A program made the position numbers and the translations under genes. The notes beneath the pieces were generated by a model that worked only from the letters and a program-made list of their open reading frames with translations, ran no database searches and was not told where the DNA came from. A stretch of 64,000 nt of DNA from Vesta saturnalis (lineage: Eukaryota > Arthropoda > Insecta > Coleoptera > Lampyridae). Where the stretch lies: the NCBI GenBank assembly GCA_036346205.1, contig JARFJB010001495.1, positions 5,068,501 to 5,132,500 on the forward strand, written 5' to 3'. This document shows, one piece after another, positions 9,318-21,213 of this stretch (position 1 is its first letter; each line of letters begins with the position of its first letter).

Positions 9318-9623
9318 TTAAAAACTAAATGTTATGTTTGTTGTTTTCCCGACTGCACCCAAACGACTCATGAAGACATCCCTCGTGTATAGCTGAGTTT
9401 TAAATCCTTCCATTCGATTTCCTTCTATCAAATACTCATAAAAGCGTTGAGGTAATATACATTTAAAATCATCCGTTTCCATCACTATACGTTCACCATA
9501 CTTAGTTTTTATTACTCCCACATTAATCACTTTATACCTTTTTGATATCTCGAGGTCACATGCACTTTTAAAAAGTTTGCAGTGGGTGCTTTGGCTTAAC
9601 CCTGCTAATTCCATGTTTAACAA
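9318..9623 (-). CDS. Small protein of adintovirus-like element (possible OB-fold)
   Basis: This intact 101-residue frame is at the outer end of the right arm. The central part alternates short beta-like stretches (YKVINVGVIKTKYGERIVMETDDF) and ends with LPQRFYEYL. This pattern resembles small OB-fold-like proteins seen in insect dsDNA elements, where a nucleic-acid-binding role is suspected. The resemblance is from memory of the pattern and is not proved. It lies 66 bases upstream of the 313-aa gene on the same strand, with no counterpart on the left because of the repeat insertion. Confidence 0.55.
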   Translation of the reverse strand: MLNMELAGLSQSTHCKLFKSACDLEISKRYKVINVGVIKTKYGERIVMETDDFKCILPQRFYEYLIEGNRMEGFKTQLYTRDVFMSRLGAVGKTTNITFSF

Positions 9624-9649
9624 TTACAAGTTGCTATCTGAATGATCTC

Positions 9650-10190
9650 AACACATCTCGCTGTGGTATATATCACAAAAATGTGTCTTTGACTTAAGTA
9701 CTTATGACAACATGTTTAAACTTGTTAAATACACACCTACCTTTAGTTTAGTAAATTATTTCACCTTGACCCAATTTAGTCAATATAAGCACCATTTGAA
9801 CTTGGTCTACTTTTTAGCATAGACAACTCGCATTCTTCTTGTTTCCATGAATTGTTTCTATTTTTATACTTCTATGAAATGTCACACGATACCCCTACAG
9901 GCCAATAACATTTGCCCTTGACCATTCTATTTTTAGACTTATAAGAAATGTAATATGATGATGACATTGCAATTTCTATTTTTAGCTTCTGACCTTGACA
10001 TACAAATTTCCCGCCAAAACGTTTGACCTTGTAATGAGGATGGTGACATTGCAATTTCTATTTTTGCGAGCTCCTAAAATGTAAATTTCCCGCCAAAAGT
10101 TTGACCTTGAAGAGATCCAAAAGCTTACATTTCTCACCACCAGAGGGCGACTGACCTTGAACTGGTCCATAACCGGCCCTTAATCACTAC
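9650..10190. repeat. Degenerate ~82-bp tandem repeat with nuclear-receptor and CTCF-like words
   Basis: A unit beginning GACATTGCAATTTCTATTTTT and ending CCCGCCAAAA(C)GTTTGACCTTG occurs at 9963 and 10045, with weaker copies before them. TGACCTTGA, the reverse complement of the FTZ-F1/ERR extended half-site, is exact at 9990, 10102 and 10152. CCACCAGAGGGCGA at 10137-10150 resembles a CTCF core. No gene is seen. Confidence 0.5.
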
Positions 10191-10806
10191 TTACGTGTAC
10201 GTGTACGTGTACGTGTACGTGTACGTGTACGTGTACGTGTACGTGTACGTGTACGTGTACGTGTACGTGTACGTGTACGTGTACGTGTACGTGTACGTGT
10301 ACGTGTACGTGTACGTGTACGTGTACGTGTACGTGTACGTGTACGTGTACGTGTACGTGTACGTGTACGTGTACGTGTACGTGTACGTGTACGTGTCGTG
10401 TATTGTATGTGTGTGTGTGTTGTATGTGTATGTGTATGTGTGTGATGTGTGTGTGTGTGTGTACGTGTACGTGTACGTGTACGTGTACGTGTCGTGTGCG
10501 TGTGTATGTATGTGTATGTGATGTGTTGTGTGTGTGTATGTTATGTGTATGTGTGTGTATGTGATGTGTGTGTGTGTGTGTGTGTGTGTATGTGAATTGA
10601 TGTGAATGTGTATGTGTTGCGTATGTCACATACTCACATACTCACAAACTCACACCCACACACCACACACCACACAACACACCCACACACAACACCCAAC
10701 ACACAACAACACCCACACACCCACACACACACACCACACACCACACACCACACACACACACCTACACACCTCACACACCCCACCTACCACCCATACAACC
10801 CCACAG

Positions 10807-10861
<55 letters not shown>

Positions 10862-10866
10862 CACGC
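10191..10866. repeat. Microsatellite field: (TACGTG)n, then TG-rich, then CA-rich
   Basis: 10193-10395 is an almost perfect (GTACGT)n hexamer array. 10396-10625 is mixed TG repeat with a second short hexamer block (about 10460-10490). At about 10626 the G-rich strand switches and the sequence becomes CA-rich to 10866. Long frames here (Val/Tyr, His/Thr or Cys/Val only) are repeat artefacts. Confidence 0.95.
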
Positions 10867-12832
10867 GGGCGCGCCAATTTGAACTAGTTAGTATAACACT
10901 AATTGGAATTATTTTGTTCGTAAGCAGCTCTGTATTTTTTAACAGAGTTACATCTTCCCCCTCTAGATAACTTGAATCTGGGATAGATGCATCTTGCATC
11001 TTATGCAAGAGACTAAAATTCTTATTTTATACTTTCTAACATATGAATGTTTAATTTTCATTTTTTTGTATGAACGTATTTGTAAATAGTTGTATTATTA
11101 TAACCTTACAGTTTTTTTTAATGAAACAACAACTAAATATAAAGCGATTGAGCGAAAATGAAATGGAAAGTTCTAATTCAGTATGGTAATGAGGTTATAA
11201 TGTGAATAAATAGATTTAAATTTTTGTACCATAACACATTCCTGTTAGAACAATACGGGTGTATGATTTAATACAAAGATAAGTAATGATTAAAAATAAA
11301 GACGTTGCCTACGTTGAAGTAGCTTTGCGTTGTTATTAACTCTACGTCTTCGATAAGCTCGTCTGAAATTTTCTACAAGAATTGTTTAATTGCAATTGTA
11401 GTGTTTCAGTAACATTTTTAAACGGTACATTAGGTCAAGGATTTCTTTTATTCCTGGACACTTTTGGAGTCAAGATGAAAGTAGTAAATATTGAACGGTA
11501 TTGCTGTACCAGCGTATAGCTGGTTATCAATATGTTTATACATTAGTCTTTATGGGGTATCAGTTACAATAATATTTAGTATAATTACCTTAGCGGATTT
11601 GTTAAATCAAGGTTGTTATAAATGATTATCATTATTCAACGTTTTCTGCCTAAGTTTCGGGAGTTTGTTAGTAAAATTCTGACAGTTACATTAATAATGT
11701 AAATTGTATAATGTGGAATAATTGACGTAATGTTTGTGTAACACAAACAAGTGTGTTGTAACTTATTGAAGCGTCGCCAATGATAGTTAAATGCTATAAA
11801 GTGTTATAAATTTATTTACATGAAATTGTGTGTCTGTTTTATTCTGAATTTGAATATTTTATGAGCATGTCTAGCATCTGATATTTGTGTTAAATACATA
11901 TAGATCAAGTAAAAGAGGTAGTAGTAAATACATATGTTTATTTTCGCACACACTCCTATTCACACTCTATTTTGCAGTTCTCTGAGGTAGCGCCATAAGT
12001 ATATATTACAGATAATCACGTCTTTACATTTGATAGACACATAATTCACTGAACGATACCTAAACGGTGGGAGGCTAGATAATATTATTAATATAATAGT
12101 ACATTAAACAACAAGGGTGATAAAGTGCTGATTACGCACAAGTGCATTATTAAATTCACGAACGCAAATTAGGCGAGCGAGTGTCGTAATTTTAAACAAG
12201 TGCGTAATAGCCATTGCCACTTTTGCATTTTGCATTTTGCACGATCGGTCGTTTTTGACATGAAAGTCTGTAAGCTACACTTATCTAACTAGAACTACTA
12301 GATCTAATAGATCTTACAGGACCTTAGTGCATCAAATTGAATTCCAGAACGAATATTTACTTTGTGAAAACGGGCAAAATTATCAAAGCGGAAATGTGAA
12401 CAGATTCATAATAATATTATGTAGCAAATTAGAGGAGAAATATTTTAACTATTTTATGTTCAAGTAGCACTGAATTTTGAGCGGTAGTCACATCGTAATG
12501 AAATTTCATGAAGAAGTTGACACCCGTATCGCTGTCTCTACAATTATTAAAGGAATCTGAATTTTTGTATCACCTCTGGAATTTTTCCTCGCATTTTCGC
12601 CATTTGAGTGCCCAAAAAGTAAAGAAAGCAGGATGTGTGGTCAGTTGTTCTACAGTTCTCGGGAAATGGTAGGACCTCAACAAGTTTCGGTTACAAAAAT
12701 CTTGCCCCTGCCCTCTTAAATTTCACTTATCACTCGTATATTTTAATATACTAGTTTATACTCCAATAGAAAATCAGGGATGCCGTACTAACTGGTTAGT
12801 TAAGCACAATAAAATACCAGTTTTAGTCCCTG
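10867..12832. other. AT-rich intergenic DNA, nothing recognised
   Basis: No coding similarity, RNA gene or clear repeat structure is visible. Confidence 0.5.
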
Positions 12833-15480
12833 TTGAATATGGAAGGAAAAGAGCTGCTAGAAATGTGTAATGAAAGGGGGTGGGAAGTAATGAACAGAAA
12901 CAGAGAAGAAAGTGAGAGGAGAGATTATAAATACGTAGGAGCAAGGGGAGAATCAATAATTGACTACATCATAACTAATGCAGGGGCGGAGGAAAAGGTG
13001 AAAACATTTAGGGTAGGGGAGCGGATCTAATCAGATTATCAGCCATTAGAAATGATAATGGAAGGGGAGAAAGAGGGGAAATGAGAAAAGTAGAGGAATT
13101 CTCGACCAAAAAGGTATGGATAGAAGAGAATATAAACAGGTACAAAGAGAGAATGGGAAAGATAATATGGGAAGGAAAGGAGTACAAGAAAGCGTGGAAT
13201 AAATGGGAGTGAGAATGGAGGAAGTAGCGGAGAAAGTAAAGTTTAAGAGATGGAAAGAGGAGAAAACGGGTGGGAAGCAATTGTGGGACAGAGAATGCAA
13301 GGAGGCCAAAAAGTAGGCAAGAAGAACACTACGACAGTGGAAAAATGAGAACGTAGAAAACGAGGAATATAAAGAAGCAGTACATAAATACAAGAAAACA
13401 TGCGAAAGTAAAAAGGAAGAAAAATGAAGAACAGATAAGGAATATAAAAAGTGAAGAGGACGTATGGAAACATCTAAAGAAATTAAAGACAAGAAGGACA
13501 CAAGCGGGAACACAGATAAACGAATGGGAGAGGTATTTCAAGAAGGTACTGGAGGAGAGGATGTACAGGAAGGAGAAGGAGGACAAAACAAGATAACATG
13601 TAAAACACATGCAGCAGGGCAAGGAATTAAAGAAGAGGAAGTAATAGAGGCAATATAGAAAGTAAAAAAAGATAAAGCGGCAGGAGAAGACGGGATGCAA
13701 GGTGAGGAGTGGATATATGGAGGAGAAAAGGTAGCAAAAAGGATGACTGAAATAGTAAATAAAATAAGGAGAGCGGAAGGATCCCGAGAGAGGTGGAGAG
13801 AATGACACATATGTCCGGTGCACAAAAAAGGGCATAAAAAACAAGTAACAAATTACAGAGGAATCACTTAACCAAACACGGCATATAAAATATACGCGAC
13901 GGTACTGGAAGAACGGTTGAAGGTGGAAGCAGAAGAAAATAAACTGATACCACACGGACAGGTAGGATTTAGGAGAGGAACAAGTACGATAGACGACATA
14001 TACATTGTGAAACATATGGTAAATAAGGAACTAGAAAAGAAAGGGGGGAAAATGGTAGCGGTATTTGTGGACCTTGTAGCCGCATTTAAGGGGTGAACAG
14101 GCAAATGCTGTGGGAATACTTGAGGAAAAAGAAGGTGAACGAAAGATTAATAGCAAGGATTGAAGAAATATATGAGGAAACGAGGAATATGGTGAGGGAG
14201 AATGGGGAATTAAGTGAAGGATTCATAACAAGGATTCCCACTGAGCACACGCCTGTTTGCGATATACACAGGAGATCTAGAGGGGACATTAAAGGGGCAA
14301 CAAGAAGGAGTGGTGGTGGGGAACAGGAAAGTGTGGTCGCTGGCATACGCCGATGATATAGTGTTAATAGCGAAAGAAGAAAAAGAAATGTAGGGGATGT
14401 TAAAAACTATGGACAGAGATTTAAGAAGAAAAGATTTGGAAGTAAATGGGAACAAAAGCAAGTAATGGTATTGACAGAAGGAGAGAAAAAATGAAAAAGG
14501 AGGGGTGGAAATGGAGAGAAGACGAAATACAGCAGGTAAAGGAATTTACCTACTTGGGATACACGATGAGACAAGGCAATAAAGAAGGGAGCATATAAAA
14601 TAAGTGAGTGAAGGAATAAATTAATAGGGCAAGTGTGAAGTGCAGGAGAAAGACTGTTCGGAATGGACTTAATGAAAAGGACATTATTATTTGAAAAACT
14701 AATAAAAAGTGTGTTGCTGTACAGGGCGGAAGTGTGGGGTGGAAGGAGTCTAACAAGATGGAGGGACTGCAAGAAGAATACTGGAAAGAAGCACCGGGAT
14801 ACATCATCAGAGAAGAGGTGCAAGCAGAAAAAATAAAGGTGGAGGCGGGAAAGAGAGCAATGAAGTACGAGGAGGAAATAACTAGAAGAGTGTAAGATAT
14901 TACAAGAATGCTGGAAGGAAATAAATGAAGGAAGAATAAAATACGGAGAAGAAACCAGAAAGAATATTATGTCAGAAATGGCTACGCGAAAGAAGAAGTG
15001 GAGAGATTAAGAAGGGAAGGTGTGAGCGTGAGAGAGGCACACAATTAGAAGGGACAGGAATGTCCAAAGGCAGGAAAGATGAATGATGGCGAAAGAAGGT
15101 AAATACAATACAAACTATAGAATGAGAAGAGAAAGGATACTAGGATACTTGAAAGGAGAAGGGAGGAAGAAAAGAAAGAAAATGATAGCGAGATTTAGGT
15201 ATGGCAATGAAGAAAGAGGGAACAAATATTGGAGAAGTGATGAAGACAGAGTATGTAGGCTACGCGGCGTGGGGATGGAAACGATCAACCATACGATGAA
15301 ATAATGCAGGGAGGTAAAGGAAGGAGAGAGGACGGTAGAGGAGATACTGGGGGAAAGGGAGGGGGGGAAGACAGTGTAGGCGAAGTGAGGTAAAGAGAGG
15401 CATTAGAAAGTCAATTGTAAATAGTGAATAGAATTGTAGTAAATGCAAAAAAGGTACGCAGTTCTTTGCAATATTGTAAA
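12833..15480 (+). pseudogene. LINE (non-LTR retrotransposon) relic, A/G-rich, endonuclease + reverse transcriptase
   Basis: A degraded pol frame is spread over many breaks. 12833-13028 encodes the end of an endonuclease domain (GESIIDYIITN), and just after it in another frame the SDH motif appears as SDYQPLEM, so the catalytic His is changed. Reverse-transcriptase blocks follow: YRGI near 13854, GQVGFRRG near 13960, FVDL-AAF near 14068-14092, and YADDIVL with the active-site YADD at 14346-14357. A later YLGY block is near 14550. Stop codons and shifts occur throughout. The coding strand is unusually purine-rich (GGA/GAA/AGA) compared with its surroundings, which marks it as an imported element. 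The domain order fits the R1/Jockey group of LINEs; the exact clade is uncertain. Both ends are unclear. Confidence 0.85.
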
Positions 15481-16740
15481 TAAGCAAATACAGCTATGAA
15501 GTAAGTAATAACTGTCGGCCATTGTTTACTTATTTTATCTGTCTGCTCACATTGAAAAAATGTATTAGTGACTATTGTAGCGCTGATCTTGTACCTGTGT
15601 TTCGTGTCTCGACGTCAATTAGAATTATAATCTGTATAAAGAACCTTAATGTAAATTTCATTTTAATTTTATTTACCTTTCATTTAAGGTAGACACTTTG
15701 TACCTCGAGCATTTACCTTTATTTACTATTAACTTGAAATAGAGACAGTTTCGCATAAAGATCGGTGTTTAAGGTAAAATTTTCGTGCATACACCATTGA
15801 GCTCAACAGTATACGTTTCTTTTAGCTCTACTTATAGTTATTACGTTAAGGAAACAATAAGATTTACAAATAATTAATTACTTTGACATGTTTGTGCTTT
15901 CTGAAGAATTAGAATAACATTATTATTGTCCTGAGTAGTAGAAATTCTTTCTGAATTGCTTAAGGTTTTAGTACAAATTTATGAAATATACACCTTAAGC
16001 AATTCTAAAAGATTAACTACTACTGACGATTTGTGCTATTGAAACGTATAGAATTATATAACTTAAAATCTGATTTTCTTTTTTGCATGTTTATTAAATA
16101 AACGAACTTTTACTTACTGAATACTGCATTTCTAATTTTGATTTATCTGTGTCTTTATATATGTGCTAATTCAAAGTACACTAATTACTTCGCTAACTAC
16201 TGGGTTATACTTTCTAGATTGTGCTGGATTAAAGCCTTTCAGTCGCAATCTTCTGCGTTATTCTCAAGGAACCGGTGGCAAACATTTGGCGCTGGTTAGG
16301 AGTTATAATGTAAACAAGTTGAATTTAAATCTATTGAAAAATAAGTTAAGAGAGGCAAAAGAAAGTTTAAATAAAGGCAATAAAATGTACGTGTAACTCG
16401 CAAGCAATTGCGGAAAAGTTAAATGAAATGACGTATGAAACTATAGAAAAACTATAATAAAGTGCCTAAATTTTTGAAAAAGGCACCGTATAATTCGAAA
16501 AGGAAATCGTAAGGAAATCAATGAAAATTTGAATTCTTAACTGGTTTACGGGAATGTACTTTTATAACAGACAGCAGAAAAACTTGAGTAAGAATTATTA
16601 TTTGAAACTGCTGAAACTGAGTTGAATTTATACATTAATATGTAGTGATTAAAACGTTAAAAGGATTTAATTTGTATGATAAACAACACAAAAAAATATT
16701 CAGGATAAGCGTAAATATTTGGTGTAGAACACCGCAAAAG
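15481..16740. other. Intergenic DNA with one hairpin
   Basis: No gene is recognised. A hairpin with a perfect 14-bp core (15953-15966 with 15992-16005) and imperfect arms out to about 15936 and 16022 is present. An open frame at 16163-16396 has no recognisable domain. Confidence 0.5.
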
Positions 16741-16867
16741 AAATTTTTTTTTTATTATATTTATTTATTAGCAATCAGAATTTACATTCTATGGGCTAAT
16801 GTGATGTTATTGAACCTTAATCTATCACTAAAGTCCACATGTCGGGATGAGAAGAGTTCTCCGGCTT

Positions 16868-19537
16868 CTTATTTCAAGTCAATGGGCCAGCTCCGTTTTA
16901 ATCTTCGGTTGGGGTGTTGTAAGAGTTGTTGGACGAGTAGGTTGGTGTGGAGTTCTAGCTTGGCATGGTGTTTAATGCTGTATTGTTTAATGACATCTTG
17001 GACAAAGGGGATGTTGAGGTCGTTGTGTACCATTTGGTTGGACACATACAAAGGCGCATCGATCGCCGCACGAAGGATTTTTGACTGAGATTTCTGGATA
17101 ATTGCAAGGTTAGATTTACTAGCACAACCCCAGAGCTCGATGCCGTAAGTCCAGATAGGTCAGATGATTGTTTTATAGACGAGAATTTTGTTTTCGAGTG
17201 GCAATCGGGATTTTCTGCCAATCAGCCAATTTAGCTCCTTGAATCTAAGGTCAACTTGTTTTTTCTTCTTTAATATGTGCTCTTTCCAGTTTAATTTCTT
17301 ATCAAGATGTAGACCTAAGTAACGTGCTGATAATACGGTAGGAATAGTTACGTTGTTGATAGAATTGGGTGGACATTGCCCTGAGCGCAGAGTAAATATC
17401 ACTTGTGTGGATTTGCTTTCATTAATTTTGATTCGCCATTTGCTGGTCCATCTTTGAATAAGGTTGAGGTGGTTTTCTACATATAAAGATGCTGTGATTG
17501 GGTCGTCATGACTGGCAAGGATCGCTGTGTCATCGACGAAGGTTCCAATTGTGGTGTGTGGAGTGATAGGTATATCAGATGTGTATAATAAATACAGGGC
17601 TGGTCCCAGGACGCTGCCCTGTGGCACTCCAGCTTGAATTGGGTGGATACTTGCGAATGCACTATTTAATTTGGTTTGAAATTTTCGACTGTCGAGGTAA
17701 GACTGAAGGAGTTTGAAGTAAGACGGAATGGTTAATTTGATTTTATAAAGGAGACCATCATGCCAGACCTTATCAAAGGCCTGGCTAATGTCTAAAAATA
17801 CAGAAGAACAATATTTCTTGTCTTCCAGGGATTTAGTGATGACTTGGGACTCTCGATGACACTGTTGAAGTGTGGAATGCTGGTGACGAAACCCGAATTG
17901 ATGGTCTGGGATTACTTCAAGGAGGGGGCTAATTCGACTAAGGAGCAGTTTTTCAAGGACCTTGGAAATTATGGATAACAGACTGATGGGTCTATAACAG
18001 GAAACATGATTAGGATTTTTACCCGATTTAGGTATCAATATGATTTCTGCGATTTTAAACTGCTGGGGTCAATACTGTAGACGTAGGATTGCATTATAAA
18101 TGTAGGTTAGCATTACGATGGCCTTCTTTGGAAGTTCTTTCAGCATTTTTGGTGTAATCTGGTCGGCTCCGGGAGATTTCTTAGTGTTTAAGTGGGCAAT
18201 TTCATCTTTGATTTCTTTTGGAGTAATTGGTTGGATAGGTTCTGTAGGATCCAGGTTTGTATTTAGGTAGTCTTGGATTTCTGGATTTGCTTCAGTATTA
18301 TCGTGGGGACTAAATACTTCAGTAAGGTGCTCAGCAAAGAGGTTGGCCTTTTCTTGATTGCTTCGTGCCCAAGGTCCCGGAGTAGGGTCGTTACTACGAA
18401 TTGGTGGATTAGTTTGTGTCGGTTTTGCGGTTGCTTTTATTGGGCGCCATATTGAGTTGTCATATCGATTGAGGTTAAGTATATAGTCTTCGAATGACTT
18501 ATTTTGAGCTTCTTTTATCTTGGATTTAAGTTGGTTAATTAGTGGATTTAAGTTGGTTAATTAGTTGATTGTATATGGTTTTGTCTGTTGGGGAATGACT
18601 CATGTGCCATCTTACCCTGGCATGCCGCTTCTCAATTATTAGTTGCTTAATATCTCGGGAAATAGTTGAAATTCGTTCATTAGTGTTCAGTTGTGGTGTG
18701 GCTTGTTTGGCTGCTTGTTGCAAGGTTATAATTCGGTTCTTAGCGGCTTCTTCTAGTTCTTCGGGAGTTTTGAGATGGATTTTTAGGTTAATGGCGTCGG
18801 TAATTTTACTCTTGTAGACGTCCCAATTTGTTCTTGCATTATGAAGTTTTGTTTCTTTTTTGTTGTTTATTATAGTTGTACTGACTGTTGCTATTATGGA
18901 AGTATGATCCGATGATAGGTCGTAATTAGGTTCTATGTCCATATACGACTGTGAGATGCCATTAGTGATAAAAAAGTCCAGCAGGTCCGGTGTTTTAGAT
19001 GGGTCCGTCGGCCAATAGGTAGGCGTGCCTGTGGATAGATAAGAATAATTTTTCTTCTTTAGTACTTCGGCCAATTATCTGCCTTTGGTGTGAGACGTGA
19101 ACCCCATAGAGTAATTTTGGAATTGTAATCTCCCCATGATACAAATTTAGGGCCAAGGGTTGTGAAGAACGCTTCGAAGTCTTCTTTTTTTAGGTTGTAG
19201 CGAGGGGAACTATATACTGACGAAATAGTAATATCATATGGTAGCGCTTTGACTTTGATAGATGTGGCTTGTAAGCAGTTTTCAGCGAACTCGGTTGTTC
19301 GTAATGATCAATTGTATCTTTTATTAGTATTGCACTGCCAGCATGGGCTGTGCCATCCGGATTATTTCTATGGTAGAATTTATAGTGCGGTATTTTAAAG
19401 AAAGATCTCACAGTAAAATGTGTTTCACTAATTAGAAGGATGTCAATTAAGTGTTGGTGAAGAAATATTTAAATTTCTTCTTTGTGCTGAGTTACACCGT
19501 TGGCGTTCCATAAAGCTATCCTGAGTAGTTTAGCCAT
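16868..19537 (-). pseudogene. LINE ORF2: endonuclease + reverse transcriptase
   Basis: It starts at ATG 19535-19537 (MAKLLRIALWNANGVTQHKEE), the standard N-terminus of Jockey-type endonucleases. A TAA in frame near 19472 interrupts it. Endonuclease pieces are at 19411-19190 and 19074-18535, the latter with DLLDFFITNGI and SSDHTSI. The reverse-transcriptase core is open at 18038-17160, with YRPISLL, GFR, FLDISQAFDKVWH, AGVPQGSVLGP and an active-site block FVDD where relatives have FADD; both Asp residues are kept. The C-terminal part resumes in another frame to 16868, ending in LKRSWPIDLK. The enzyme would nick target DNA and copy the element RNA there. Confidence 0.9.
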
Positions 19538-20451
19538 TATTTTTGGCGGACAAGCATTGTTAGCATGTTCAAGACCATGCTGTTTTGTTGAATAAGCTGT
19601 TGAAACATGTTTTTGAATTTATTCATGAGTTGACTAAACATATTAGTGATATTTTCATTATTATTGGTATTATTATTGACGTTATGATTGTTTTGTATTG
19701 GTTGAATATTATTTGTGTTGCTGCTGAGTGCAGCAGTATAACTTTTTCGTTGATGTGTAGGGTTTGGTGTTGACAGCAAGCTTGCATTTGCGCGTTGTGG
19801 TGGAAATTTGGTAGGATTATTGTTGTGAGGATGACATTTATATAACCGATGGTAGTATTCACAGCCCTTATAATTTGCGGGGTGTGAACCTCCACATAAA
19901 GCGCACGTTGCAGGTGTGTCTTTACTTTTTTTGCTGCTTGCTGTACTGTGTGCACCGCCGCATTTTACACACACAAATGGCCGGTTGCAATAGGCTTGTG
20001 AGTGCCCATATAACTGGCACCTCACACACTGGATTATGTTTTTATCTTTCCTTGGGGGTTCAATTTGTACTACGCAGATTTGTGTGTAATTGATTGCATA
20101 AATTTCTTTATTATTATCGGCAGGTTCTAGATCGACAAAGAACATGTTGAGTGGTTCTTTACTCTGCCTTCGTTTTGCATTAATAATATTCCTCACTTTA
20201 TGCTCTAGTACTGTGATTTCACGTTTGATGTCTTCAGTATCTATTGAGTAGTGTAAATATTTTATTACAACTCTGAAGGCCCTTTCCTCTTTCAGCTGGT
20301 ACGTGTGATGGATAATATTGTTCTCTTTCATGAATTTTACAATTTTTCTATAATTGTCAGGGCTATTACAATTAATCTTAACGGTGTTGTTAGCCATACT
20401 TCTAGTGGTATATTGTTCTTGTTCAAAAATGTTAGCTAGCTCCTTAATCAT
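19537..20451 (-). CDS. LINE ORF1 (gag-like) with zinc knuckles, C-terminal part
   Basis: This 304-codon frame is the nucleic-acid-binding ORF1 protein of the Jockey-type element. An RNA-recognition-like region with AFRVVIKYLHYS lies near residues 58-69. Three CCHC-type knuckles follow from about residue 141: CVRCQLYGHSQAYC is complete. The second, CVKCGGAHSTASS, has lost its last Cys, which is Ser. The third, CALCGGSHPANYKGC, is complete. The C-terminus is rich in Asn and Gln. The N-terminal part of the same protein is in another frame at 20534-21067. It ends with the TAA that overlaps the ORF2 start. Confidence 0.85.
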   Translation of the reverse strand: MIKELANIFEQEQYTTRSMANNTVKINCNSPDNYRKIVKFMKENNIIHHTYQLKEERAFRVVIKYLHYSIDTEDIKREITVLEHKVRNIINAKRRQSKEPLNMFFVDLEPADNNKEIYAINYTQICVVQIEPPRKDKNIIQCVRCQLYGHSQAYCNRPFVCVKCGGAHSTASSKKSKDTPATCALCGGSHPANYKGCEYYHRLYKCHPHNNNPTKFPPQRANASLLSTPNPTHQRKSYTAALSSNTNNIQPIQNNHNVNNNTNNNENITNMFSQLMNKFKNMFQQLIQQNSMVLNMLTMLVRQK

Positions 20452-20533
20452 ATCTGGAAAATTATTAACACCATATATAAAAATAGGAGGAGGTTTTGGG
20501 GTAGGCGTTTGTGTTTTGTTTACGATGGAGGAT

Positions 20534-21067
20534 TCATTTTTGTCTAGGACGCTGAAAGCATTGTGCAGATTTAGTTCTACTTCTGCAGGTTTCTAGTTGG
20601 TGAATATTTTTCTTCTTTTGCCATGGGTTTTCTTTGCTTGTGCTTACAATTTCCTCGTCACTGTTTGACTCCATTCTTACTAGCTGTGTGTTGTGATTGG
20701 GTTGTTGGGATTGCTGATATAATTTTTGTTGCGGTAGGTGTTGTAATTGGTGAGATTGTTGCTGTGTATTTTGCGTTTGCATTTGGTTTTGGGCTCTATA
20801 TTGTTCTTGATTTGGTGAATGATAGTTATTGTTTGATAACATTGCTTCGCTTGATAATTGCGAGGGAAATGTTTGTGACAATTGAGGAAAATGTGGGTTT
20901 GACATTGGGTGATACTGGGCATAACTTGGTGACATTACATATTGTGAATTAGGATTTGTAAAATCGGGTCCGTTCCCCGTAGGGAACATTTTGCACGTAT
21001 TTAAATCCTTATGCAGGTACTTATTATAATATTTAAATGTTAAATGTACGTACTTGAATGATATCAC
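20534..21067 (-). pseudogene. LINE ORF1 N-terminal part, separated by frameshift
   Basis: A 177-codon frame rich in Gln, Asn, Ser and Pro. It ends in KENPWQKKKNIHQLETCRSRTK, a basic stretch typical of the middle of Jockey gag proteins. A frame change between about 20534 and 20451 separates it from the RNA-binding and zinc-knuckle part. It is low-complexity, as usual for LINE ORF1 N-termini. Confidence 0.7.
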
Positions 21068-21213
21068 TTATCACTAAAGAATTGACCTTCCGGTCGCCGA
21101 TTATCGCTCGACGTTTACACTCGTGATATGCACAACTTTACTCGATGAAAGTCAAATCACGACTCGCAAAGGAAATGAAATAAATTTAATTATCAATTTT
21201 TTAGGATAACTCT

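Larger units (their letters stand above)
16741..21075 (-). mobile_element. Jockey-type LINE, nearly full length, inactive
   Basis: This element on the minus strand has gag (two overlapping or broken frames) followed by an endonuclease-reverse transcriptase ORF. Its 3' end is marked by a T run at about 16744-16753, which is the poly-A tail on the minus strand. The 5' end is near 21075. The gag stop and the pol start overlap as TAATG at 19535-19539. The copy is inactivated by stops and frame changes in both genes. Confidence 0.9.

Noticed and set aside
10180..10629. 149-codon His/Val frame
   Set aside because: Repeat artefact of the (TACGTG)n tract.
13008..14823. Many minus-strand frames rich in Phe, Leu, Ser
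   Set aside because: They are the complement of the purine-rich LINE coding strand.
16163..16396. 77-codon frame
   Set aside because: No recognisable domain and no supporting context.
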